From assembly GCA_009684515.1 (NCBI GenBank), contig WKKS01000001.1:496001-560000 (forward strand): a stretch of 64,000 nt of DNA. Reading direction: 5' to 3'. This stretch comes from Geobacter sp. GTDB lineage: Bacteria > Desulfobacterota > Desulfuromonadia > Geobacterales > Pseudopelobacteraceae. The position numbers and the translations under genes were made by a program. Of this stretch, positions 56,536-64,000 are shown piece after piece (positions within the stretch are counted from its first letter, which is position 1; every line of letters begins with the position of its first letter). Under the pieces are notes generated by a model. That model made no database searches, was not told the origin of the DNA, and worked only from the letters and a program-made list of their open reading frames with translations.

Positions 56536-58872
56536 ATGGCTTCACTCTATATCGTCGGAACCGGCCCAGGAGCGGTCGAACATCTGACCGATGCGGCCAA
56601 GCAGGCCATCGCAGCATCTGAAACAATCATCGGATACGACAACTATATTGATCTGGTGCGACCGCTGCTGAATGGAAAACAGATTGTCTCCACCGGCATG
56701 ATGCAGGAGATCCAGCGCTGTCGCGAGGCCATCCACCGCTCCCGCAACGGGGAAACCGTGGCACTGGTTTCAGGCGGAGACTCGGGTATTTACGGCATGG
56801 CGGGACTTGTGCTGGAACTGATCGAGATTGATGAGAAAGAGAACCCCGGCGCACTTCAGCCGGATGTGCAGGTAATCCCCGGCATCTCAGCCGTACAGGC
56901 CGCCGCAGCCCTGCTTGGCGCACCGTTGATGCATGATTTCGCTGTTATTTCACTATCCGATCTGCTGACTCCCCTGGATTTGATTAAAATCAGGCTGGAA
57001 GCGGCCGCCAGAGCTGATTTCGTCATAGCATTGTACAACCCGCGCAGCAAAAGCCGCCGGACACAAATCGAAGAGGCGCTTAGAATCATACTGACTCATC
57101 GCCCCGGCAGCACGCCGGCCGGAATTGTTCGCAACGCCTGCCGCGAGGGAGAAACGGTGGTCGTAACCACGCTCGACCAACTGTTGGATCACGAGATCGA
57201 CATGTCCAGCATCGTCATGATCGGCAATTCCAGCAGCTTTGTAGACAAACAGGGGCGGATTGTTACTCCGCGCGGCTATGCCGGCAAGTATGGCGCGGCT
57301 CCGGATTCGTCAGAAGTTGTATCAGTTCAGGAACCGCTGCCACAGCCGGGAGCAATCATGTTCTGTGGTACCGCCTCCGATGTTGGAAAATCCGTCATCA
57401 CTTCAGGCATTGGCCGGCTTCTGCTCAAGCGCGGCCTGACCGTTGCCCCCTTCAAATCCCAGAACATGTCGCTCAACTCGTTTGTAACCCCCGAGGGTGG
57501 TGAAATCGGCCGGGCTCAGGCGGTCCAGGCTCAGGCCTGCGGCATAAATCCACATGCCGATATGAATCCGGTGTTGCTCAAACCCAACTCCGACACCGGC
57601 AGCCAGATCATCATACAGGGGCGTCCGGTCGGCAACATGTCCGTATCCGAATACGACAGCTATAAGGCAACCGCTTTTACAAAGGTTTGGGAAAGTTTCG
57701 ACCGGCTGCGGCAGGCCTATGAATTCATCGTGATCGAGGGAGCCGGCAGCATTGCCGAAATCAATCTCAAGGATAGTGACATAGCAAACCTCAAAGTTGC
57801 TATGATGGCCCGCTGTCCCGTAATCCTTGTGGCGGATATCGACCGAGGCGGCGTTTTTGCCCAGATCGTGGGAACTATCGAGCTTTTGGAACCTCTGGAG
57901 CGAGCCTATGTTCGTGGCATAATCATCAACAAGTTCCGCGGGGATCCGTCCATTCTGGCGCCGGGAATCGACTTTATTGAGGAACGGACCGGAATACCGG
58001 TTCTGGGAGTTCTGCCCTGGTTTCAGGATCTGGACCTGCCGGCAGAAGACAGCATGGCTCTTGCGCAGTACTCCAAAGTAGTCAACATCATGACCGCTCA
58101 GAAAAAAATCAATGTCGGAGTCATCAAATTACCACGTATCTCCAACTTCACCGACTTCGATCCGCTGATGAACGAACCGGATGTGCGCCTCAGTTATGTA
58201 GAGGTACCAGACCACCTGCAGGGACTGGATATCCTGATTTTGCCTGGAAGCAAGTCAACCATAGCCGACCTGTATTTTTTGATGGAGCGCGGCTTATTTG
58301 AGCACATAAAGCAATTCAAGGGTCACATCGTGGGCGTTTGCGGCGGTTTTCAGATGCTCGGCACGATGGTGCTTGATCCCGCCAACATAGAATCTTCGAT
58401 CAACGAGGCTCAGGGACTTGATCTGCTCCCGGGAGAGACCGAGATTCTGCCCGAGAAAGAGACGCATCAGGCCCTGGCTTACCTGAACGAAGCCGGACTG
58501 ACGATTGCGCCGGAATGCAACGGAGTCATGTCAGGTTATGAAATCCATATGGGCAGGACCGTCCCGGCAAACAGCATCAAGCCTTTTGCCCGTATCTTCC
58601 GGCGAGGTGACGTTTCAGTTTCGATTGAAGATGGCGGAGTGTCCCCGGATGGACGAGTTTTTGGCACTTACCTGCACGGCATCTTCGAAAACGCCCGCTT
58701 CAGAGAAACCTACCTGAATCGTGTCCGCCTTGAAAAAGGTATGCCGTTACGGCGCGGCACCCAAAAGCAGCCGCAACATGACCCCTTTGACCAACTGGCA
58801 GAGCACCTTGAAAAGCATCTGAATCTGCCGCTACTACTAAGCATCTGCGGTTTGGGCAGTGACACACCCTGA
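56536..58872 (+). CDS. Fusion of precorrin-3B methyltransferase (CobJ/CbiH) and cobyric acid synthase (CobQ/CbiP)
   Basis: A 778-residue two-enzyme protein of corrin synthesis. Residues 1 to about 255 form a CobJ-type SAM methyltransferase (LYIVGTGPGAVEHLT, VALVSGGDSGIYGMAG, IALYNPRSKSRR) that contracts the ring by C17 methylation. From about 275 a CobQ domain follows (IMFCGTASDVGKSVITSGI, FKSQNMSLNSF, FVIVIEGAGSIAE-like, ADIDRGGVFAQ, catalytic Cys in VGVCGGFQML, His in YLHGIFE) that amidates cobyrinate side chains. No frameshift separates them. GAGGATTTTTC precedes the ATG. Overlaps cbiB by 14 bases. Confidence 0.92.
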   Translation: MASLYIVGTGPGAVEHLTDAAKQAIAASETIIGYDNYIDLVRPLLNGKQIVSTGMMQEIQRCREAIHRSRNGETVALVSGGDSGIYGMAGLVLELIEIDEKENPGALQPDVQVIPGISAVQAAAALLGAPLMHDFAVISLSDLLTPLDLIKIRLEAAARADFVIALYNPRSKSRRTQIEEALRIILTHRPGSTPAGIVRNACREGETVVVTTLDQLLDHEIDMSSIVMIGNSSSFVDKQGRIVTPRGYAGKYGAAPDSSEVVSVQEPLPQPGAIMFCGTASDVGKSVITSGIGRLLLKRGLTVAPFKSQNMSLNSFVTPEGGEIGRAQAVQAQACGINPHADMNPVLLKPNSDTGSQIIIQGRPVGNMSVSEYDSYKATAFTKVWESFDRLRQAYEFIVIEGAGSIAEINLKDSDIANLKVAMMARCPVILVADIDRGGVFAQIVGTIELLEPLERAYVRGIIINKFRGDPSILAPGIDFIEERTGIPVLGVLPWFQDLDLPAEDSMALAQYSKVVNIMTAQKKINVGVIKLPRISNFTDFDPLMNEPDVRLSYVEVPDHLQGLDILILPGSKSTIADLYFLMERGLFEHIKQFKGHIVGVCGGFQMLGTMVLDPANIESSINEAQGLDLLPGETEILPEKETHQALAYLNEAGLTIAPECNGVMSGYEIHMGRTVPANSIKPFARIFRRGDVSVSIEDGGVSPDGRVFGTYLHGIFENARFRETYLNRVRLEKGMPLRRGTQKQPQHDPFDQLAEHLEKHLNLPLLLSICGLGSDTP

Positions 58873-59830
58873 CCCACTGATTATCACACTGGCTCTGCTG
58901 CTTGATCTGATTATTGGTGACCCGCGCTGGCTGCCGCATCCGGTTGTCATGATCGGGCGCATGATAAAAGCTCTTGATCTATGCCTGAGACGGCCGTGGC
59001 TGAACCTGCGCTGCGCAGGCGTCCTGCTGATGCTGACAACGGTAGCCGCCGCTGCGGGCGTGACCTGGCTAACACTGTATCTCCTGGCCATCCTGCATCC
59101 GCTGGCCGCTATTCTGGGTATTGTCGTCATTTCATCCAGCTGCCTGGCCGCACGCTCGCTGCACGTTGAATCAGCCCGTGTGGCAACAGCTCTGGTTGCC
59201 GGTGATCTGCAAACGGCGAGGCATTATCTATCCTGGATTGTGGGACGCGATACCGAACAACTTGAAGAGGCGGAGATCTGGCGGGCGCTGGTGGAAACCG
59301 TCGCAGAAAACAGTTCGGATGGAATCATCGCACCGTTGTTCTGGCTGACAGCAGGAGGACCGGTCGCCGCAATGGCCTACAAAGCGGTCAGCACCCTGGA
59401 CTCGATGGTCGGTTACAAAAACGAGCGTTACCTGCAACTGGGGTGGGCTTCGGCCCGCATGGACGATCTGCTCAATTTCATTCCGGCCCGCCTGACCGCC
59501 CTTCTGCTGGTGATCGCCGCTCCCCTGGCGGGCCGCTCCGCGTCTGCTGCCGCGCGCATCGCCTGGCGCGATCGGCTCAAGCATCCATCACCGAACAGCG
59601 GCCATCCCGAAGCGGCAGCAGCCGGAGCCTTGGGAATCCGCCTGGGAGGCACAGCCACCTATTCCGGCGCACCCTCCTGGAAAGAGCACATCGGCGATCC
59701 GCTCCACCCGCTGGACCGGGAAGCGTATCGCGTCATGATCAGACTGATGTATATTTCAACGTTTCTGATGGCCGCCCTCTGCATAATCGCCGCCTACTTC
59801 CTGCGAGGAATCAATGTCCCATTCATATGA
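58859..59830 (+). CDS. cbiB: Adenosylcobinamide-phosphate synthase (CbiB/CobD)
   Basis: A 323-residue inner-membrane enzyme that attaches aminopropanol phosphate to adenosylcobyric acid. Family marks: LLDLIIGDPRWLPHPVVMIGR, VETVAENSSDGIIAPLF, YKAVSTLDSMVGYKNERY, and SGAPSWKEHIGD. Starts at GTG (58859) inside the end of the fusion gene and overlaps the threonine-phosphate decarboxylase gene by 17 bases. Confidence 0.95.
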   Translation: MTHPDPLIITLALLLDLIIGDPRWLPHPVVMIGRMIKALDLCLRRPWLNLRCAGVLLMLTTVAAAAGVTWLTLYLLAILHPLAAILGIVVISSSCLAARSLHVESARVATALVAGDLQTARHYLSWIVGRDTEQLEEAEIWRALVETVAENSSDGIIAPLFWLTAGGPVAAMAYKAVSTLDSMVGYKNERYLQLGWASARMDDLLNFIPARLTALLLVIAAPLAGRSASAAARIAWRDRLKHPSPNSGHPEAAAAGALGIRLGGTATYSGAPSWKEHIGDPLHPLDREAYRVMIRLMYISTFLMAALCIIAAYFLRGINVPFI

Positions 59831-60890
59831 TCATGGCGGAAATATATTCACCGTTGCCCGGGCAATGGGAGTCACTCCCGATGCGATAACCGACTTTTCC
59901 GCCAGCATCAATCCGCTCGGCATATCTCCAATGGTCCGTAAAGCGCTGCTCTGCTCGCTGGACAGCCTGGCGCATTACCCCGACAGCAGCCACCATGAAC
60001 TGAAACAGGCGCTGGCATGTCATCACAATCTGTCACCGGATAACTTTACCATCGCCAACGGCTCCACCGAACTGATCTATCACCTCCCCTCCCTGCTACC
60101 GGGCAAAAAGGCACTGATCATAGCCCCCGCCTTCAGCGAATATGTTCGTTCCCTCAGCCAGCACCACTGGGAGGTGCAGCACTTCGTTCTGACGCCGGAA
60201 AACAATTTTTCCATCGACACCGACAAACTGGAAAGGGCGCTGGCTGACGGCATCGACGCTCTTTACCTATGCAATCCGGGCAATCCCAACGGCTCCCTCC
60301 ACCCCCAGCGGGTGATCGAGCAGATCCACAGCCTGTGCCTTGCCGCCGGAACATTCATGGTTCTGGATGAAGCCTTCATGGATTTTTGCGAAGAAGCCTC
60401 CGCCAAGCATCTGGTTGCGCATAGCGACAATGCCATCATACTCCGCTCGATGACCAAGTTTTTCGGCATCCCCGGCTTGAGGCTGGGATATGCCATCGGC
60501 AACGCCACATTAACCGGGCATCTTGATGCGATGGGGGGCCCCTGGTGCGTCAACACGCTTGCTTTGGCGGCCGGAACCGCTGCACTGCACGACAGCGAGC
60601 ACAGCCGCAAGACACTGGAGTATGTCCGTCAGGAACGAAGACTTCTCTTCCAGAAGCTGGAACAGTTTCCGCAGTTACAGGTTTATCCATCCAGTGTCAA
60701 TTATCTGCTGGTGGAGATCAAAAGCGGCATGACAGCCAGAGAATTAAGAGAGCGCCTCATGCATCAGCGAATACTGATCCGCGACTGCAGCAGCTTCATG
60801 GGATTGTCTGATCGTTTTTTCAGGGTTGCGGTGCGATGCAGTGAGGATAACCAGCGGCTTATGGAGAGTTTGACAACGGTTTTTAAATAA
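59814..60890 (+). CDS. cobD: Threonine-phosphate decarboxylase (CobD/CobC type)
   Basis: A 358-residue PLP-dependent enzyme making (R)-1-amino-2-propanol phosphate, substrate of CbiB. Start HGGNIFTVARAMG with DFSASINPLG, then LCNPGNPNGSL, VLDEAFMDFCEE, and the PLP lysine region ILRSMTKFFGIPGLRLGY. GAGGAATCA precedes the ATG. Naming differs between Salmonella (cobD) and Pseudomonas (cobC). Confidence 0.93.
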   Translation: MSHSYDHGGNIFTVARAMGVTPDAITDFSASINPLGISPMVRKALLCSLDSLAHYPDSSHHELKQALACHHNLSPDNFTIANGSTELIYHLPSLLPGKKALIIAPAFSEYVRSLSQHHWEVQHFVLTPENNFSIDTDKLERALADGIDALYLCNPGNPNGSLHPQRVIEQIHSLCLAAGTFMVLDEAFMDFCEEASAKHLVAHSDNAIILRSMTKFFGIPGLRLGYAIGNATLTGHLDAMGGPWCVNTLALAAGTAALHDSEHSRKTLEYVRQERRLLFQKLEQFPQLQVYPSSVNYLLVEIKSGMTARELRERLMHQRILIRDCSSFMGLSDRFFRVAVRCSEDNQRLMESLTTVFK

Positions 60891-60920
60891 GGATGAAAAG
60901 TTAAACAGACCACGAACGTT

Positions 60921-61538
60921 CTACACTTCCAGATTCAAATCCACCTGATTATATCGGTTCCCATCCCTATCAAACGGTATTGTTACCAATTGCGAATCAT
61001 ATAGCTGCACGGAAAACGATGTCAAAAAATTCGGGTTACTACGACGTTTTTCCACAATGGCTGATAAGACGATCAACTCCGCCAAAGTATGAATATCGGA
61101 TTCTGCCAGTGTGACCGCCTCGAACGGCTTGTCAACTGCACGGGACTGTCCAAAAACCGGAAAGCGAACCAGCATATTTCTGGCAAGCTTGACCGCCTGA
61201 TGCGGGGGAAGCGCAAACGCCGGTATGTTCAACATAAGTGGCTGCGTCCCCTTGTCTCCAGGCTGTTTCACCGAACCGCACAACGGCAGGAAGCCACTCA
61301 GATCAACGACATTGCCAACCTCACAAGTCATCTGAAATCTGGCGTTCCAAAACGGCAGAAGAAGCGCGCCTTTCCCCGACAGGTGGATGACAGGCCTGGC
61401 TGAAATCAACCCCGCGCGCAGCTCCCAGGAGCTTCCACAGGTACCGCACTGGTAGACAACCTGCTCACGTTGCGCTGTCATCCGCTGACTGCAACGGCCA
61501 CAGATCAGCGGTACAATTTTGACAAAGGCATCAGCCAC
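60921..61538 (-). CDS. Zinc-ribbon protein, third of a related triad
   Basis: A 205-residue protein with an N-terminal zinc ribbon (CGRC and CGTC, about residues 14-36) and an uncharacterised domain containing LLPFWNARFQM, then FDRDGNRYNQ at the C-terminus. It lacks the transmembrane segment of its two partners. It overlaps the upstream gene by eight bases. No family recognised. Confidence 0.7.
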   Translation of the reverse strand: MADAFVKIVPLICGRCSQRMTAQREQVVYQCGTCGSSWELRAGLISARPVIHLSGKGALLLPFWNARFQMTCEVGNVVDLSGFLPLCGSVKQPGDKGTQPLMLNIPAFALPPHQAVKLARNMLVRFPVFGQSRAVDKPFEAVTLAESDIHTLAELIVLSAIVEKRRSNPNFLTSFSVQLYDSQLVTIPFDRDGNRYNQVDLNLEV

Positions 61539-62499
61539 GCTTTACTCCTGCTCCCCGTTCCGGGATTCCGGTCAACAACTTGACAATATCCGAAATTTCC
61601 AGTGAACCTGTTTGCCATTTGAATATGAACGCCGCCAACAGCGTAAATGCAACCCCTGCAACCGGCATTGTCGTCCAGCCTAGCAGTATCAGGGAAATCA
61701 GTGCCAGCGGCAGAAAGCACTTCCGCTCTTTTTCAAGTGGAAAATGGCATTTGACAACCTCACCATTCACAGCATCGACCACAACCGGGTACATGCTATC
61801 TCCCCGCGCAAACTGAAGACTCCAGACCGGATAGTACAGAAGTGAAAGCCATTCCGAACTGATTTTCACCCGAGACTCCCTTCTGATACTCCCCTCAGCC
61901 CCGGCGCTCTCCAGTGACATGGCCAAAGCTTCCTGACGAGCCTGAGCCACTCCTTTGAGAGGATCGACAACGACTCCGCGCGCCGCTGCCGAAGGATAAT
62001 CCATCACTTCGCACTTCAGAACGGAACCGGCCAGTCCGGCCCGAACCCGGCCAAACACCGTAAAATCACCGGCAGGAGATGCAAAATCAAGAGGTTTGGC
62101 AATCAGGGAAAAAATGCGTTCATTGGGACCCTTCACCTGACGCGTGCAGCGGGCACCTTTCTCATCGTAATCTACTTCTTCGGAGTAGGTTTCTCTTTCA
62201 GACCACTGCCAACCGATGGCCTTGCCATGTATCCGCCAGTATGGAAGAAAATATAGCGTGCCACCCTTGAAGTTGAACGAAGCGGCGAATTCTGACCCAC
62301 CCTCATTTGCCAGAAGTTTACGCAAGGCCGCCCGCGCATCATTCAGGTCGATTCTCTCCGGAATCAGCAACCGCGGTATCCCTGTGTCACCGGCGATGGC
62401 CGAGGTTGCCCCGCAGAATTGACACAATGAAACATGGTCACCTTCGGTAAATTCGAAAGGAGCCCCGCATAATGGACATTTGAAAACAATAGTTGCCAT
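61531..62499 (-). CDS. Zinc-ribbon membrane protein, second of a related triad
   Basis: A 322-residue protein: zinc ribbon at the N-terminus (CPLCG and CQFCG, about 9-32), a large middle domain with YFLPYWRIHGKAIG and SLLYYPVWSLQF followed by VVVDAVNGEVVKC, then two hydrophobic segments (about 262-298) and a short cytosolic tail. Starts at the same base position as the previous gene's stop region (62499). Function unknown; both ends imply coupling. Confidence 0.72.
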   Translation of the reverse strand: MATIVFKCPLCGAPFEFTEGDHVSLCQFCGATSAIAGDTGIPRLLIPERIDLNDARAALRKLLANEGGSEFAASFNFKGGTLYFLPYWRIHGKAIGWQWSERETYSEEVDYDEKGARCTRQVKGPNERIFSLIAKPLDFASPAGDFTVFGRVRAGLAGSVLKCEVMDYPSAAARGVVVDPLKGVAQARQEALAMSLESAGAEGSIRRESRVKISSEWLSLLYYPVWSLQFARGDSMYPVVVDAVNGEVVKCHFPLEKERKCFLPLALISLILLGWTTMPVAGVAFTLLAAFIFKWQTGSLEISDIVKLLTGIPERGAGVKRG

Positions 62500-63209
62500 C
62501 AGCCCCTCTTCACGCCGGAACGGTCCAAGCTCCAGGCGATCGTCACGATAATGATGAACGCAACTGCTCTCCAGGCGAAATTGGGTGCCAAGAGTCCTGA
62601 GAGAAATAAGGACGTCATATAAACGCCCAGAAACTTGACTCTCTGCAAAGGGACATCTATGCCGGTTTCTTTGGGCAAGCTGGAGGTGTAGGTCTGCCAG
62701 GTACTGCCGGAAACCGTTGCCTGATAATCTTCCGAGGCGACCTGATAGCTGATCAGGTAAAGCGGAATTTGCAAAAGCCGCAAGCGCTTAATGCCACTTT
62801 CAGATGTCATTAAAGTTTCCGGCTTAAGTGATGCCTGCGGGAATCGTAACGATTTACTGGTGAATTCCAAAGCGCCGACCGGCGCCATTGACGGTAGCGG
62901 GAAACCTTTCGGCATGGAAGAGGCGGGACAGAAGCTGATGTTTCCATCAGACAGGTCGGCAAACCAGAAAGGATGGTACCCGAATTTGATATCTCCCGGT
63001 TGTTCGGGGTGGCGACACCCTTCAGCATCCAAAACTCCCAATAGCGCCTCCCAGGCGAAGGCATCATTTTGGTCGTGCCGGATGTACTGTTCCGATATGC
63101 CGAGACCGTCATAAACTCTAAACCCGGCTCCACACTGGCTGCATGTGTGAAATTGGGTCTCGGTCAGGAGATCAGCCTTGAAACCACACTGGGGACATCT
63201 GGCACTCAT
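62499..63209 (-). CDS. Zinc-ribbon membrane protein, first of a related triad
   Basis: A 236-residue protein: zinc ribbon (CPQCG and CSQCG, about 5-30), a domain with KFGYHPFWFADLSDG and RLLQIPLYLISYQVA, and two hydrophobic segments near the C-terminus (about 196-226) ending in GVKRG. The three proteins share a ribbon, an (L/H)P(F/Y)W motif and a later aromatic-Pro-x segment. AAGGGAG precedes the ATG. First gene of the unit, after the ncRNA terminator. Confidence 0.72.
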   Translation of the reverse strand: MSARCPQCGFKADLLTETQFHTCSQCGAGFRVYDGLGISEQYIRHDQNDAFAWEALLGVLDAEGCRHPEQPGDIKFGYHPFWFADLSDGNISFCPASSMPKGFPLPSMAPVGALEFTSKSLRFPQASLKPETLMTSESGIKRLRLLQIPLYLISYQVASEDYQATVSGSTWQTYTSSLPKETGIDVPLQRVKFLGVYMTSLFLSGLLAPNFAWRAVAFIIIVTIAWSLDRSGVKRG

Positions 63210-63225
63210 CCGCGGCTACTCCCTT

Positions 63226-63258
63226 AAAAAAAGGGGAAGCCTTGCGGCATCCCCTTTT
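63226..63258 (-). terminator. Intrinsic terminator of the 6S-like RNA
   Basis: On the minus strand AAAAGGGGA (63258-63250) pairs with TCCCCTTTT (63237-63229), with an inner GC stem, followed by a T run. It ends six bases downstream of the ncRNA closing stem and separates it from the zinc-ribbon genes. Confidence 0.8.
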
Positions 63259-63264
63259 CACTTA

Positions 63265-63451
63265 TTCTCTCCACCCTGCCGTCAGCATTAAGAGCCTCCA
63301 GCGAGTTTCTTAACGGTGGGAATCAATATACTGTTTCAGGCAAACCTGCGTACTGAAGGCAGCACACCACAGTAGGGAGCGATCCCCTTTTTGTATAACA
63401 TTCCGCCCGGGCACAGCAACCGGCGAACAGGGTAGAGAGAACAATCAGCTG
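63265..63451 (-). ncRNA. ssrS: Candidate 6S RNA
   Basis: An approximately 180-base untranslated segment with a 14-base-pair closing stem: TTCTCTCTACCCTG (63441-63428) pairs with CAGGGTGGAGAGAA (63278-63265) with one T-G pair. Inside are a terminal hairpin CAGG-TTTG-CCTG within a CTTCAG...CTGAA stem, and a side hairpin TTAAGA...TCTTAA in the 3' half. It has a good promoter upstream and a terminator directly after. Size, closing stem and a 3' bubble hairpin fit 6S RNA, which binds sigma-70 RNA polymerase. Identity is inferred; another structured RNA is possible. Confidence 0.55.
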
Positions 63452-63457
63452 GTGAAA

Positions 63458-63486
63458 TTATTACACTTATGGAATCAGGATTTCAA
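63458..63486 (-). promoter_or_regulatory. Promoter of the 6S-like RNA
   Basis: On the minus strand TTGAAA (63486-63481), a 17-base spacer and TAATAA (63463-63458). The predicted start is near 63451. Confidence 0.6.
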
Positions 63487-63504
63487 GCATTTTGTATACA
63501 ACTA

Positions 63505-64000
63505 TTAGCGGTATCCAAGAAAACCGGTCAGGAGCCTGATTTCATTCATCAGTTGGTCAAAACCGGCAAATGTAAGCGATTGCGGGCCATCGGAAAGAGC
63601 CTTTTCCGGCTCAGGATGCACCTCCACCAGGACTCCGTCAGCGCCCGAGACCAGAGCCGCTTTGGCCATGGGTGACACCAGCGAACGCTTGCCGGTGGCA
63701 TGCGACGGATCAACCATGATCGGCAGATGTGACATCTCTTTGATCAGCGGCACAACAGACAAATCAAGAGTATTACGGGTAGCGGTTTCAAATGTGCGGA
63801 TGCCTCGCTCGCAAAGAATCACCTGATCGTTCCCTTCTGCCAGGATATATTCAGCGGCAGCCAGGAATTCCTCCACCGTGGCGCTCATGCCGCGTTTGAG
63901 AAGCACCGGCTTGCGGATTTTGCCAAGCTCGCGCAGCAGGTCAAAATTTTGCATGTTGCGCGCCCCCACCTGCAGGAGGTCGGCATATTCAGCCACCAGA
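63505..64000 (-). CDS. 3-deoxy-7-phosphoheptulonate (DAHP) synthase, 5' part outside the window
   Basis: The C-terminal 165 or so residues of a DAHP synthase of the class with a KDO8P-synthase-like barrel (AroF/AroA type): [39 protein letters not shown], and [13 protein letters not shown]. It makes the first intermediate of the shikimate pathway. The reading frame continues past base 64000, so the start and any N-terminal regulatory domain cannot be seen. Confidence 0.93.
   Translation of the reverse strand, partial: LVAEYADLLQVGARNMQNFDLLRELGKIRKPVLLKRGMSATVEEFLAAAEYILAEGNDQVILCERGIRTFETATRNTLDLSVVPLIKEMSHLPIMVDPSHATGKRSLVSPMAKAALVSGADGVLVEVHPEPEKALSDGPQSLTFAGFDQLMNEIRLLTGFLGYR

Overview
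The window looks like chromosomal DNA of a Geobacter-type bacterium (Desulfobacterota, Geobacterales). The reasons are multiheme c-type cytochromes with CxxCH motifs, a locus resembling cbcBA-omcQ of Geobacter sulfurreducens, sigma-54 regulators, a chemotaxis operon, two diguanylate cyclases and an anaerobic-style cobalamin gene group. Gene density is high. I see no insertion sequence, prophage or CRISPR array. All assignments come from reading the sequence and from memory of the families; nothing was searched.

Layout. 49-3910 (minus): murI, a GerMN-domain membrane protein and B12-dependent metH, tightly coupled. 4034-5464 (plus): glgC with its own promoter. 5576-14867 (minus): eleven co-directional genes with gaps of at most about 40 bases: DUF1499 lipoprotein, CFA-synthase-like methyltransferase, a two-subunit molybdenum hydroxylase with XdhC and MocA-like maturation proteins, Old Yellow Enzyme, a membrane sensor-like protein, pirin, WrbA and a ferritin-like protein. 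14975-24209 (plus): a cluster of lipid-related or unknown-function genes (chalcone-isomerase-like, DUF1475, DUF1295, DUF2177, FAD amine-oxidase-like, DUF1365, CFA synthase, DUF2878, DUF523/DUF1722). It is interrupted by a lower-GC segment with a DUF2845 gene and nhaA.

24251-33246 is the most striking region. A histidine kinase with haem-c motifs in its sensor region faces a sigma-54 response regulator. A clear -24/-12 promoter then starts a set holding two related small membrane proteins, a receiver without its phospho-acceptor Asp, a 7-haem cytochrome with an EF-hand-like loop, a di-haem-type cytochrome b, a 12-haem cytochrome, a kinase-less copy of the haem sensor and a membrane protein. 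I read it as a CbcBA-like quinol-oxidising complex with its own redox-sensing circuit.

33356-39060: the CIRCE-controlled hrcA-grpE-dnaK-dnaJ group, then a small membrane protein and a two-haem cytochrome. 39114-46668: ylqF, a GGDEF protein, rlmL-like, coaE and a degenerate metallo-beta-lactamase-fold protein; tRNA-Arg(CCG); a small exported protein behind a strong Fur box; a second GGDEF protein and a DoxX protein. 46737-48320: prfC. 48691-53968 (minus): cheW, cheA, cheR, HDOD and cheB. 54225-56436 (plus): a sigma-54 regulator and a lytic transglycosylase. 56536-60890 (plus): a cobJ-cobQ fusion, cbiB and threonine-phosphate decarboxylase. 60921-63209 (minus): three overlapping zinc-ribbon genes of unknown function. 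63265-63451 (minus): a probable 6S-like RNA with its own promoter and terminator. The window ends inside a DAHP synthase gene.
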